From positions 1 through 25,518 of the forward strand of contig DASTQL010000167.1 of assembly GCA_035761805.1 (NCBI GenBank): DNA of 25,518 nt, written 5' to 3'. The notes under the pieces were generated by a model. That model searched no databases. It saw only the letters and a list, made by a program, of their open reading frames with translations, and was not told where the DNA came from. This document shows, one piece after another, positions 7,652 through 14,683 of this stretch. Within the stretch, counting starts at the first letter, position 1. Each line of letters begins with the position of its first letter. The translations under genes and the position numbers were made by a program. This stretch comes from DASTQL01 sp035761805 (GTDB lineage: Bacteria > Actinomycetota > Actinomycetes > Jiangellales > Jiangellaceae).

Positions 7652-7924
7652 GTGGAGATCATCGGCCTGATCATCGCCGGCCTGGTCATCGGTGCGCTGG
7701 CCCGCCTGGTCCTGCCGGGCAAGCAGAACGTGCCCATCTGGCTCCACCTCCTGGTGGGCGTGGTCGGCGTCCAGATCGGCTACTGGATCGCCGCGGCCCT
7801 CGGCGTGGAGGAGACCAGCGGCATCGACTGGATCCGGTGGATCATCAGCATCATCGTCGCGATCGTGTTGCTCGTCCTGGTCGACCGCCTGTGGGCCTCG
7901 CGCGACCTAGGTACGCGCCGCTGA
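7652..7924 (+). CDS. GlsB/YeaQ/YmgE-family small membrane protein
   Basis: 90 residues from the GTG at 7652, with GAGGAG 5 nt upstream. There are three hydrophobic segments: MEIIGLIIAGLVIGALARLV, then about 28-50, then the helix IRWIISIIVAIVLLVLVDRL near 61-80. The G-LVIGALARLVLPG start is the signature of the transglycosylase-associated (GlsB/YeaQ/YmgE) family, small stress-induced membrane proteins of unclear function; the name does not imply enzyme activity. A GTG at 7646 is in frame but sits too close to the ribosome binding site. The gene faces the ferritin-like gene with 9 bp between the stops and shares a strong hairpin with it. Confidence 0.85.
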   Translation: MEIIGLIIAGLVIGALARLVLPGKQNVPIWLHLLVGVVGVQIGYWIAAALGVEETSGIDWIRWIISIIVAIVLLVLVDRLWASRDLGTRR

Positions 7925-7933
7925 GCGCGACGG

Positions 7934-8668
7934 TCAGACCGACAACCCGAGCGCCCGCATCCGGCGGGCGTGGTTGTCGGTGAGCTTGGCGAAGACCCTC
8001 CCGATCGCGGCCAGGTCCATCCCGGGACGGTCCGCACCGCCGACGATGAGCGCCGAGAGGGCGTCCCGGTCGGCGGCGACCCGCTGCGCCTGGGAGAGGG
8101 CCTCGCCGACCAGTCGCCGCGCCCACAGCGCCAGCCGACCGCCGACCCGAGGGTCGTCCGCGACCGCGGCACGCACCCGCTCGACGACGAACTCCGAGTG
8201 GCCGGAGTCGGCGAGCACCTCCAGCACCAGGTCGCGGGTCTGCTCGTCCAGGTAGGCCGACACCTCGCGGTAGAAGTCGTTGCCGATGCCGTCACCGACG
8301 TAGGCCTTGACCAGCCCCTCCAGCCAGTCGGCCGGGGCGGTGTTCTCGTGGAAGGCGTCCACGGGCCCGCGGAAGGGGGCCATGGCGGCGTCCGCGTCGG
8401 CGCCCAGCTCCTGGAGCCGGTCCCGCAGACTCTCGAAGTGGTGGAACTCCGCCGTCGCCAGCGCCGCCAGCGCCGCCTTGTCGGCCAGCGTCGGCGCCAG
8501 CCCGGCGTCGACGGCCATGCGTTCGAACGCGGAGAGCTCCCCGTATGCGAGCACGCCGAGCAGCTCGACGACGGCCGCCCGGTACTCCGGGTCCTCCAGT
8601 GCCGACACGGGCACCGTGGTCGGGGCGGCGGTCGGTTCCGTGCGGTCGTCCGGGGCGGCATCGGTCAT
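7934..8668 (-). CDS. Ferritin-like fold protein (MiaE-like hydroxylase family, Rv3210c-like)
   Basis: 244 residues from the ATG at 8668. After a disordered Asp/Thr-rich N-terminus of about 22 residues, the protein is helical and carries candidate diiron ligands: Glu44 in YGELSAFERM, Glu74 and His77 in TAEFHHFESL, then Asp/Glu residues in GDGIGNDFYREV (about 125-136) and Glu159 in DSGHSEFVV. This layout fits the four-helix ferritin-like superfamily related to the tRNA hydroxylase MiaE. The true substrate in Actinobacteria is unknown to me. It is divergent from the RNA helicase gene, as in the Rv3210c-Rv3211 arrangement, which hints at an RNA-linked role. Its last 15 or so codons contain a terminator-like hairpin. 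The start looks leaderless. Confidence 0.82.
   Translation of the reverse strand: MTDAAPDDRTEPTAAPTTVPVSALEDPEYRAAVVELLGVLAYGELSAFERMAVDAGLAPTLADKAALAALATAEFHHFESLRDRLQELGADADAAMAPFRGPVDAFHENTAPADWLEGLVKAYVGDGIGNDFYREVSAYLDEQTRDLVLEVLADSGHSEFVVERVRAAVADDPRVGGRLALWARRLVGEALSQAQRVAADRDALSALIVGGADRPGMDLAAIGRVFAKLTDNHARRMRALGLSV
7938..7981. terminator. Strong hairpin inside the end of the ferritin-like gene, possible shared terminator
   Basis: ACCGACAACC at 7938-7947 pairs perfectly with GGTTGTCGGT at 7972-7981, and inside it CGCCCGC (7952-7958) pairs with GCGGGCG (7964-7970). It begins 14 nt after the GlsB stop and lies wholly within the last codons of the opposing gene. There is no U-tract in either direction. 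Confidence 0.5.
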
Positions 8669-8675
8669 GGCGGGC

Positions 8676-8681
8676 AGCGTA
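8676..8681 (-). promoter_or_regulatory. Predicted -10 (TACGCT) for the leaderless ferritin-like gene
   Basis: TACGCT on the minus strand lies 7 nt before the ATG at 8668, so the mRNA probably starts at the start codon. It is divergent from the helicase promoter 35 nt away. Confidence 0.5.
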
Positions 8682-8716
8682 GCCGCGCCACGACGGGCGC
8701 GGCCGGGACGACCCGG

Positions 8717-8722
8717 TACCAT
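8717..8722 (+). promoter_or_regulatory. Predicted -10 (TACCAT) for the RNA helicase gene
   Basis: The same TACCAT hexamer as before the TetR, PHP and CorA genes. Transcription would start near 8729, downstream of the in-frame ATG at 8721, and leave a leader of about 145 nt before the proposed CTG start at 8874. Confidence 0.45.
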
Positions 8723-8873
8723 GGCACCCGGTGGAGGTGTCCGTCCGCGGGCACCCGTTCCCCGACACGGCCTGCGACGCGGCCCCGTCCACGTGCGAGA
8801 GCGCGGACCGGCGCGCCCCGCGGCGGGCCGGGGTCCGACCGCCGGCGACCGACGACAGAAGAGGCGAGACGCC

Positions 8874-10619
8874 CTGACCAGCCCCGAGACCACGACACAC
8901 ACGACCGAGACGACCGGCGCCGCTCCCGCTGGGCCGGAGGCAGCGGCGACCCCCGGACCGACCACCTTTCGCTCGCTGGGGGTGCTGCCCGCCGTCGCCG
9001 AGGCCCTGGAGCGGGTCGGGATCCAGGAGCCCTTCCCCATCCAGGAGATCACGCTCCCGGTCGCGTTGGTCGGCAGCGACGTGATCGGCCAGGCGCGTAC
9101 GGGGACCGGCAAGACCCTGGCCTTCGGGATCCCCCTGCTCCAGCGCATCGTCGCCCCCGACGACCGCGACTATGCCGACCAGGTCGAGCCCGGCCGACCG
9201 CAGGCCCTCGTCGTGGTCCCGACCCGTGAGCTGGCCGTGCAGGTCAGCAAGGACCTGCAGACCGCCTCCAGCGTCCGCCGGGTCCGCGTCCTGACGGTGT
9301 ACGGCGGGCGGGCGTACGAGCCGCAGGTCGCGGCGCTGCGCGGTGGCGTGGACGTGGTGGTGGGCACGCCCGGACGTCTGCTCGACCTCATGGGCCAGGG
9401 CCTGCTCGACCTCCGCCACGTCAAGGTCCTGGTGCTGGACGAGGCCGACGAGATGCTCGACCTGGGCTTCCTGCCCGACGTCGAGAGGCTCGTCGCTGCC
9501 ACACCCGAGTTGCGCCAGACGATGCTGTTCTCGGCCACCATGCCGGCGGCGGTCGTCTCGCTGGCCCGCCGCTACATGCGTCACCCGCTCAACGTCCGAG
9601 CCGAGTCGCCGTCGGAGACCGCGACCGTTCCCGCCACGGCCCAGTTCGTCTACCGCGCGCACCAGCTGGACAAGGAGGAGATCATCGCCCGCGTCCTGCA
9701 GGCCGAGGGCCGCGGCCTGGCGATGATCTTCTGCCGGACCAAACGGCGGGCCCAGCGCCTGGCCGACGGGCTGCTGGACCGCGGCTTCGCCGCAGCGGCA
9801 GTCCACGGAGACCTGGGCCAGGGCGCACGTGAGCAGGCGCTCCGGGCCTTCCGCAAGGGCAAGGTCGACGTCCTCGTGGCGACGGACGTCGCGGCACGGG
9901 GGATCGACGTCGAGGGAGTCACGCACGTCATCAACGAGGCCTGCCCCGAGGACGAGAAGATGTACCTGCACCGGATCGGCCGTACGGGGCGGGCCGGCGC
10001 CGTCGGCGTGGCCGTGACGCTGGTCGACTGGGACGACCTGGCGCGCTGGAAGGTCATCAACAACGCCCTCGACCTGCCCTACCCCGAGCTGGCGGAGACC
10101 TACTCGACCAGCGAGTCCCTCTACCACGACCTCGGGATCCCGCGGGGGACGACGGGAGTCCTGCCCCGGTCGCAGCGCACGCGGGCCGGCCTGGGCGCCG
10201 AGGCGGTGGAGGACCTCGGCGAGACCGGCGGCGGGCGGCGTCGGGAACGCGACGAGCGTCGAGGTGGCCGCGGCGAACGCCGGCTGAGCGACCGCGGCGG
10301 CACCACGGATCGCGGCGTGACGTCCGAGCGAGGCGACCAGGGGACCGCCGACCGTCCCGCCGGAGAGCGCCGGCGGGTGCGCGGCGGCCGTCGCCGGACC
10401 CGTCGTGGAGAACCAGTGGTCCTCGATGGTGCCGACGCACCCGGCGAGGCACCCTCGAGCGGCCCGCCCAGGGGCGGGACCGCGCCGGCAGTGCAGGAGA
10501 GCCGGACCGACGTGACGACCGGCGAGCACGGCGCGGGGCCCCGGCGGCGCCGGCGCCGTCGGGGCACGGGCGCTGCCGGCGGTGAAGCTGGAGCAACGGC
10601 ACCGACTGACACCGACTGA
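8874..10619 (+). CDS. DEAD-box ATP-dependent RNA helicase (RhlE/DeaD type) with an Arg/Gly-rich tail
   Basis: About 581 residues. Motifs in order: a Q-motif region (TTFRSLGVLPAV to PFPIQEITLP), Walker A ARTGTGKT with Lys80, PTRELAVQ, TPGR, DEAD at 189-192, SAT at 220-222, ATDVAARGID and HRIGRTGR from His366. After about residue 400 a low-complexity tail rich in Arg, Gly and Asp ends in a run of arginines; such tails bind RNA. The enzyme unwinds RNA duplexes in ribosome assembly, mRNA turnover or cold response. Comparable to Rv3211. The start is unusual: the Q-motif requires the protein to begin upstream of about 8980, and the only start-like codon with a ribosome binding site (AGAGG) is the CTG at 8874. 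An ATG at 8721 or GTG at 8793 would add an implausible Arg/Pro-rich leader, and 8721 overlaps the predicted -10. Confidence 0.92.
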   Translation: MTSPETTTHTTETTGAAPAGPEAAATPGPTTFRSLGVLPAVAEALERVGIQEPFPIQEITLPVALVGSDVIGQARTGTGKTLAFGIPLLQRIVAPDDRDYADQVEPGRPQALVVVPTRELAVQVSKDLQTASSVRRVRVLTVYGGRAYEPQVAALRGGVDVVVGTPGRLLDLMGQGLLDLRHVKVLVLDEADEMLDLGFLPDVERLVAATPELRQTMLFSATMPAAVVSLARRYMRHPLNVRAESPSETATVPATAQFVYRAHQLDKEEIIARVLQAEGRGLAMIFCRTKRRAQRLADGLLDRGFAAAAVHGDLGQGAREQALRAFRKGKVDVLVATDVAARGIDVEGVTHVINEACPEDEKMYLHRIGRTGRAGAVGVAVTLVDWDDLARWKVINNALDLPYPELAETYSTSESLYHDLGIPRGTTGVLPRSQRTRAGLGAEAVEDLGETGGGRRRERDERRGGRGERRLSDRGGTTDRGVTSERGDQGTADRPAGERRRVRGGRRRTRRGEPVVLDGADAPGEAPSSGPPRGGTAPAVQESRTDVTTGEHGAGPRRRRRRRGTGAAGGEAGATAPTDTD

Positions 10620-10649
10620 CACCGCCCGCCCGGGACCGGCGGCGTCTGC

Positions 10650-11468
10650 TCAAGGTGTGACCACGACGGCTGTCCCGACCGGCGCGAAGTCGAAGAGTGC
10701 CGCGGCGTCGTCCGCGGCCTGGCGCACGCAGCCGTCCGACAGGGGGGTCCCGAGCTCCGCGAGCGTCTGGACCGGCTCCCCGGTCTCCGCCGAGACCGGG
10801 ATGCTGTGGAAGCCGATCGCCGCCCGCTCTCCACGGGTGAAGCGGACCATGTGCTCCATCGTCTCGGTTCCGTGCCAGCCGGTCGCCTGGCGGGACGTGG
10901 AGTAGACCTCGTAGACGCCGGGCTCCACCTGGTCGTACCTGCTGCCCGACACCGGGTGGGTCCGCGCGATGCTGCCGTCGGCCTCGACGAGCCAGACCTG
11001 CTGGTCGGAGATGTCGTAGACGACGCGGCGCCCGCTCCCGCTGGCCGCGGGCAGCGGCGCGGTGGCGGCCGGCCTGGCATCCGCGCCTGGCTCCGGGGCC
11101 TCGGGTCCGGGCGTCGGCGCCGCGGCCTCGTCAAGCACAGGCTCGGCGCCCGTCGGCTCGTCACCGCCCCGCTCGACGGCGGCGGCGTGGGCGGCCCCGG
11201 CCGTCGCAGCCAGACCCCCACCCACGGTCGGCGGCACCGGCTCGGCGAACGTCGGCGCCGAGGCGACAGGCGACGCGGACGAGGCGTGGGAGCCGATGGC
11301 GGCCGGCAGCGGGAGCGCTCCGGCGGCTCCCAGCGTGGACAGGCCGAGCGCCACCGCCGACAGCGAGGCGGCCAGGATGCGCGCCCGCCGAGGACGGGGC
11401 GCCGCATAGCGGGCGGCCACCGGCCGCCCCTGCCGGGTGGCACGGCGGCGTGGACCGGGCTGGGGCAC
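10650..11468 (-). CDS. Secreted L,D-transpeptidase (YkuD domain)
   Basis: 272 residues from the GTG at 11468. An Arg-rich N-terminus is followed by the hydrophobic signal or anchor RILAASLSAVALGLSTLGAA (about 30-49), then a long Ala/Pro/Gly-rich linker to about 145. The catalytic YkuD domain covers roughly 146-272, with His221 in GFHSIP and the nucleophile Cys247 in LSDGCVRQ. L,D-transpeptidases form 3-3 cross-links in peptidoglycan or attach proteins outside the membrane. The PVSGSRYDQVEPGVYEVYST segment is typical of this group. It lies 58 bp after the ParA-like gene on the same strand and faces the helicase gene with 30 bp between. GGAG lies about 4 nt before the GTG. The active-site residues are complete. 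Confidence 0.88.
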   Translation of the reverse strand: MPQPGPRRRATRQGRPVAARYAAPRPRRARILAASLSAVALGLSTLGAAGALPLPAAIGSHASSASPVASAPTFAEPVPPTVGGGLAATAGAAHAAAVERGGDEPTGAEPVLDEAAAPTPGPEAPEPGADARPAATAPLPAASGSGRRVVYDISDQQVWLVEADGSIARTHPVSGSRYDQVEPGVYEVYSTSRQATGWHGTETMEHMVRFTRGERAAIGFHSIPVSAETGEPVQTLAELGTPLSDGCVRQAADDAAALFDFAPVGTAVVVTP

Positions 11469-11526
11469 GGTGCTCCATGGGGGCGACGGCGGACGGGTCG
11501 CAGCCTAGGGCCCGCCCGGCCCGGTC

Positions 11527-12345
11527 TCAGGGAGCCGCGACCTCGCGCGTCGCGCTGCCGTCGAGCAAGCCCCGGGCCAGCTCCCGGTAGGCCGCCGCAC
11601 CGCGGGACGACCTGGCCGTCTCCAGGACCGTACGGCCGGCTGCCGGCGCCTCGGCGAAGCGCACCGTCTTGGGGATCGCCGGTTGCAGCACCGGGAGTCC
11701 GTAGCGGTCGCTGATGTCGGCGAGCACCGCCCGGGCATGGTTCGTCCGGGCGTCGAAGAGCGTCGGCAGCACCCCCAGCATGCGCAGCCGCGGGTTGAGC
11801 AGCCGCCGGACGTCGTGGACGGTGTCGAGCAGCTGGCCGACGCCGCGGTGCGAGAGCGTCTCGCACTGCAGGGGCACCATGACCTCTCCGGCGGCGGTGA
11901 GGGCGTTGATCGTCAGGACACCCAGGGACGGCGGGCAGTCGAGGAACACCCACCCGTACGGCTCGTCGACGTCGTCGTGGAGCCCGTCGAGCAGGTGGCG
12001 CACGGCCAGCTCACGTCCCGTCCGGGTGAGCAGGGCCGCCTCCACGCCGGCCAGCTCGATGGTGGAGGGAACCAGGTCGAACCCCTCGTCGAGAGGGACC
12101 ACCGTGTCGACGAGGTCGGCCTTGCCCAGCAGCGCCTCGTTGACCGACAGCTCGACCTCCTCGGGGTCGACCCCCAGCGAGAAGGTGAGGCAGGCCTGCG
12201 GGTCCAGGTCCACCACGGCGACCCGCTCCCCCTGCTCCGCCAGAGCGGCCGCGAGCGAGGCGACGGTCGTCGTCTTGGCCACGCCGCCCTTCTGGTTGGT
12301 CACGGCGATGGTGCGGGTCTCGACCCTGGTCTCGGTCCGGCTCAC
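11527..12345 (-). CDS. ParA/Soj-like ATPase (Rv3213c-like)
   Basis: 272 residues from the GTG at 12345. The deviant Walker A motif NQKGGVAKTTTVASL (about 17-31) has the two lysines of ParA/MinD ATPases, with Ala where classical ParA has Gly. Further motifs are VDLDPQACLTFSLG, LDCPPSLGVLT and VMVPLQCETLSHRGV. ParA ATPases dimerise on ATP and bind DNA or membranes to position cargo. No parB gene is adjacent and the sequence fits the orphan Soj-like Rv3213c group, so it is probably not the chromosome partition ParA. The cargo is unknown. It lies upstream of the L,D-transpeptidase on the same strand and divergent from a hydrolase gene. CACAAT about 20 nt upstream of the GTG could be its -10. Confidence 0.92.
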   Translation of the reverse strand: MSRTETRVETRTIAVTNQKGGVAKTTTVASLAAALAEQGERVAVVDLDPQACLTFSLGVDPEEVELSVNEALLGKADLVDTVVPLDEGFDLVPSTIELAGVEAALLTRTGRELAVRHLLDGLHDDVDEPYGWVFLDCPPSLGVLTINALTAAGEVMVPLQCETLSHRGVGQLLDTVHDVRRLLNPRLRMLGVLPTLFDARTNHARAVLADISDRYGLPVLQPAIPKTVRFAEAPAAGRTVLETARSSRGAAAYRELARGLLDGSATREVAAP

Positions 12346-12441
12346 GGGGCCCGCTCTCGTCGTCGGTCGGAGAGGACCATTGTGCCGCCCTTCGGTACGG
12401 CTGCGATGCCGCCATGACCCGGAAACAGTGGCCGCCTTCGC

Positions 12442-12447
12442 TACCGT
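12442..12447 (+). promoter_or_regulatory. Predicted -10 (TACCGT) for a leaderless hydrolase/anti-sigma operon
   Basis: TACCGT ends exactly 6 nt before the ATG at 12454 and there is no Shine-Dalgarno sequence. The Nudix gene at 15371 has the same hexamer at the same distance. Confidence 0.55.
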
Positions 12448-12453
12448 GAAGGC

Positions 12454-13329
12454 ATGAGCACGCCTCGTTTCCTCGACCTGCCCGAGGGCGTCCGTGCCCG
12501 TCGACGCACCACCGCAGCAGGCGAGCTGGCGGTCCTGGAGGCAGTCCCATCGGCCCCGTCGGGTCCGCCGGCCGTCCTCGTCCCCGGCTGGACGGGGAGC
12601 AAGGAGGACTTCATCGCGGTCGTCGCGCCGCTCGCCGCAGCCGGCCGGCGCACCGTCGCCCTCGACCTCCCGGGCCAGTACGAGAGCCCGCCGCTCCCCC
12701 GCAGCCCGTACGGGCTCGACGACTTCGCCGCCTCGGTGCTCGCCCTGGCGGCATCCCTGGACGCCGGACCGGTCCACCTCGTGGGTCACTCGTTCGGCGG
12801 GCTGGTGGCCGCAGCCGCGGCGTTGCGCGACCCGGGCGCGCTCCGGTCGCTCGTCCTCGTCTGCAGCGGCCCGGGGGCACTCCCCTCCGACCAGCACGAG
12901 CTCGTCCACGTCCTCGCCGACGCCATCGAGCAGCACGGCCTCGAGGCGACCTGGACGGCCAAGCGGGCCTACGACCGGGCCCACGGCGCCCCCGAGGTCG
13001 AGCCGCACCTCGAGGCCTTCCTCCAGCGCCGGTTCACCACCAACGACCCGGTGGCACTACGTGCGATCACCCTGACGCTCGCCTCTGCACCGGATCGCGT
13101 GCCCGAGCTGCTCGAGACGAGGGTCCCGGTCCTCGTGGTCAGCGGGGTGGACGACGACCGGTGGCCGGTCGCGGTGCAAGCCGACCTGGCGACCCGGCTG
13201 GGCGCTCGGCACGTGGTTCTCGAGGGCGCGGGCCACTCGCCCGCCGTGGAGGCGCCCGAGGCCACCGTCGAGGCCTTGACGGACTTCTGGGCGGAGGTGG
13301 AGGAGCCCCCTCGGGCGGTGGCGGGGTGA
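12454..13329 (+). CDS. Alpha/beta-fold hydrolase, first gene of a two-gene operon
   Basis: 291 residues from the ATG at 12454. It has VLVPGWTGSKEDF (oxyanion region), the nucleophile elbow GHSFGG with Ser113, an acid in SGVDDDRWP (about 233-235) and His261 in GAGHSPAVEAP. The triad is complete and no signal peptide is seen, so it is a cytoplasmic serine hydrolase of unknown substrate. Its stop overlaps the GTG start of an RsbW-like ATPase (GTGA), so the two products are made together. In Bacillus the alpha/beta hydrolase RsbQ is needed for energy-stress signalling to SigB; the pairing here suggests a similar sensor role, but that is inference. Ordinary metabolic esterase function is equally compatible with the sequence. 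Confidence 0.87.
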   Translation: MSTPRFLDLPEGVRARRRTTAAGELAVLEAVPSAPSGPPAVLVPGWTGSKEDFIAVVAPLAAAGRRTVALDLPGQYESPPLPRSPYGLDDFAASVLALAASLDAGPVHLVGHSFGGLVAAAAALRDPGALRSLVLVCSGPGALPSDQHELVHVLADAIEQHGLEATWTAKRAYDRAHGAPEVEPHLEAFLQRRFTTNDPVALRAITLTLASAPDRVPELLETRVPVLVVSGVDDDRWPVAVQADLATRLGARHVVLEGAGHSPAVEAPEATVEALTDFWAEVEEPPRAVAG

Positions 13330-13733
13330 GCGAGCTGACCCGGCGCCGGGAGGGGCCCGCCGAGTTGCGCAGCCCGGTCTCGAACGACCCGGCCGACGTG
13401 GCCCACGCCCGTCGGGCCGTCCGCGACGTGGTGCGCCGCTGGGGGCTCGACCTCGACCCCGACGTCGTCGCACTGCTCGTGAGCGAGCTGGTCACCAACG
13501 CGCTCGTCCACGGTCGGCCCCCCATGGAGGTGCGCGCCTCCCGGGTGGGGAGCGGGCTGCGAGTCGAGGTGCTCGACGGTGCGGGTGAGCGGCAGCCACG
13601 GCGGCGGTCGGTCCGGCCCTCGGCCGACGATCCACGGGGCCGGGGGCTCACGATCGTGTCGGCGCTTGCCACCCGCTGGGGCACCGCCGCCTCGCCGGGC
13701 GGCAAGGCCGTGTGGCTCGAGCTGGACCCGTGA
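13326..13733 (+). CDS. RsbW/SpoIIAB-like ATP-binding protein (HATPase_c, anti-sigma-type)
   Basis: 135 residues from the GTG at 13326. GHKL ATPase motifs are visible: the N-box LLVSELVTNALVHG with Glu54 and Asn58, a short G1-like DGAG at 84-87, and the G2 box RGRGLTIVSAL at 104-113. The protein is just this domain, as in anti-sigma-factor serine kinases and the many regulatory ATP-binding proteins of Actinobacteria. These bind a sigma factor or phosphorylate an anti-anti-sigma protein; no partner gene is in the window. Translation is probably coupled to the preceding hydrolase through the GTGA overlap. The G1 box is less canonical than DxGxG followed by a hydrophobic residue, so kinase activity is not certain. 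It faces the PHP gene with 19 bp between. Confidence 0.82.
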   Translation: MSELTRRREGPAELRSPVSNDPADVAHARRAVRDVVRRWGLDLDPDVVALLVSELVTNALVHGRPPMEVRASRVGSGLRVEVLDGAGERQPRRRSVRPSADDPRGRGLTIVSALATRWGTAASPGGKAVWLELDP

Positions 13734-13752
13734 CCCGCGTCGGCGAGGTCGC

Positions 13753-14628
13753 TCACGCCACCGGTCCCACGGTCCTACGCCCCGCGGCCCGGGCCGACGC
13801 TGTGGCACGCCGCAGCAGCTCCTCGTACTCGGCGGGGTCGGTCGTGTTGACCCCCAGCGGGTGGTCGACCTTGCCCTCGCCGTGGTAGTCGCTGGACCCC
13901 GTCACGACCAGGTCCAGCTCGTGCGCCAGCTGCCGCAGGGCCACACGGTCGGTCGGCGAGTGGTCCTCGTGGTCCACCTCCAGGCCGTCGAGCCCGGCCG
14001 CGGCGAGCGCCGCAACTGCGCGCTGGTCCAGCACCCGCCGCGACGCGCGCCCCCACGGGTGGGCCAGGACGACCGCGCCCCCCGCCGCCCGGACCAACCC
14101 GATCGCGTCGACCGTGGCGGGCGCGTACTTGCGGACGAAACCGGGGCGGCCCTCGGCCAGCCAGTGCGTGAAGGCCTCCTCGCGGTCGGCCACGTAACCC
14201 CGGGCGATCATGGCGTCGGCCACGTGCGGCCGGCCCACCGTGGCGGCCGGGTCCGCCTGGGCGAGGACCTCGTCGACCGTGAGCTCCAGCCCGGCGGCGG
14301 TGAGCCGGTCGGTCACCGCGGCCAACCGTGTCCGGCGGTCGCGGCGCACCAGGTCGAGCTCGGCCGACAGCGGTTCGTACGTGGGGTCGACGAGGTAGCC
14401 CAGCAGGTGGACGCCCACGCCGGCCAGCTCGGTGGAGATCTCCACCCCCGGTACGAAGGTCAGACCGCTCCCCGCGGCGGCCTCGCCCGCCTCGCCCCAG
14501 CCCCCGTAGGTGTCGTGGTCGGTCAGCGCCAGCACGTCCAGACCTGCGCGGAGCGCCTCGCGGACCAGGTCGGCCGGAGCCTCCGTGCCGTCGGACACGC
14601 GACTGTGCGAGTGCAGGTCGATGCGCAA
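13753..14628 (-). CDS. PHP-domain metal-dependent phosphoesterase
   Basis: 291 residues from the TTG at 14628, the only start-like codon close to the conserved N-terminus. Metal-binding motifs: HSHS (His6, His8), TDHDT (Asp37-Asp39), PGVEIS (Glu63), VHLLGY (His74), GRPH (His135), LAHPWG (His190) and SSDYHG (Asp247, His249). This is the full set for the PHP phosphoesterase family related to YciV/RNase AM and the 3',5'-nucleotide bisphosphate phosphatases, enzymes that hydrolyse phosphate esters of nucleotides or RNA ends. The exact substrate is not defined. It lies 55 bp downstream of the DUF6758 gene on the same strand but has its own predicted TACCAT promoter in that gap. The Shine-Dalgarno sequence is weak. 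Confidence 0.88.
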   Translation of the reverse strand: MRIDLHSHSRVSDGTEAPADLVREALRAGLDVLALTDHDTYGGWGEAGEAAAGSGLTFVPGVEISTELAGVGVHLLGYLVDPTYEPLSAELDLVRRDRRTRLAAVTDRLTAAGLELTVDEVLAQADPAATVGRPHVADAMIARGYVADREEAFTHWLAEGRPGFVRKYAPATVDAIGLVRAAGGAVVLAHPWGRASRRVLDQRAVAALAAAGLDGLEVDHEDHSPTDRVALRQLAHELDLVVTGSSDYHGEGKVDHPLGVNTTDPAEYEELLRRATASARAAGRRTVGPVA

Positions 14629-14665
14629 CGTGGCCGTGCCTGGGGTCGGGGGGCGGAACGGCGCG

Positions 14666-14671
14666 ATGGTA
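14666..14671 (-). promoter_or_regulatory. Predicted -10 (TACCAT) for the PHP gene
   Basis: TACCAT on the minus strand lies between the DUF6758 stop and the TTG start at 14628, giving a leader of roughly 30 nt. It matches the hexamer before the TetR, helicase and CorA genes. Confidence 0.45.
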
Positions 14672-14683
14672 ACGGCCCGCTGG

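Noticed and set aside
8721..8723. ATG at 8721 as the start of the RNA helicase
   Set aside because: It overlaps the predicted TACCAT -10 and would add about 51 Arg/Pro-rich residues with no ribosome binding site.
8292..10622. 776-codon open frame opposite the DEAD-box helicase gene
   Set aside because: The plus strand has all helicase motifs in order; the opposite frame has no recognisable domain and skewed composition.
10600..10625. Short tandem repeat ACCGACTGAC (about 2.5 copies) at the helicase stop
   Set aside because: Too short and within the low-complexity coding end (TDTD); probably chance or replication slippage without function.
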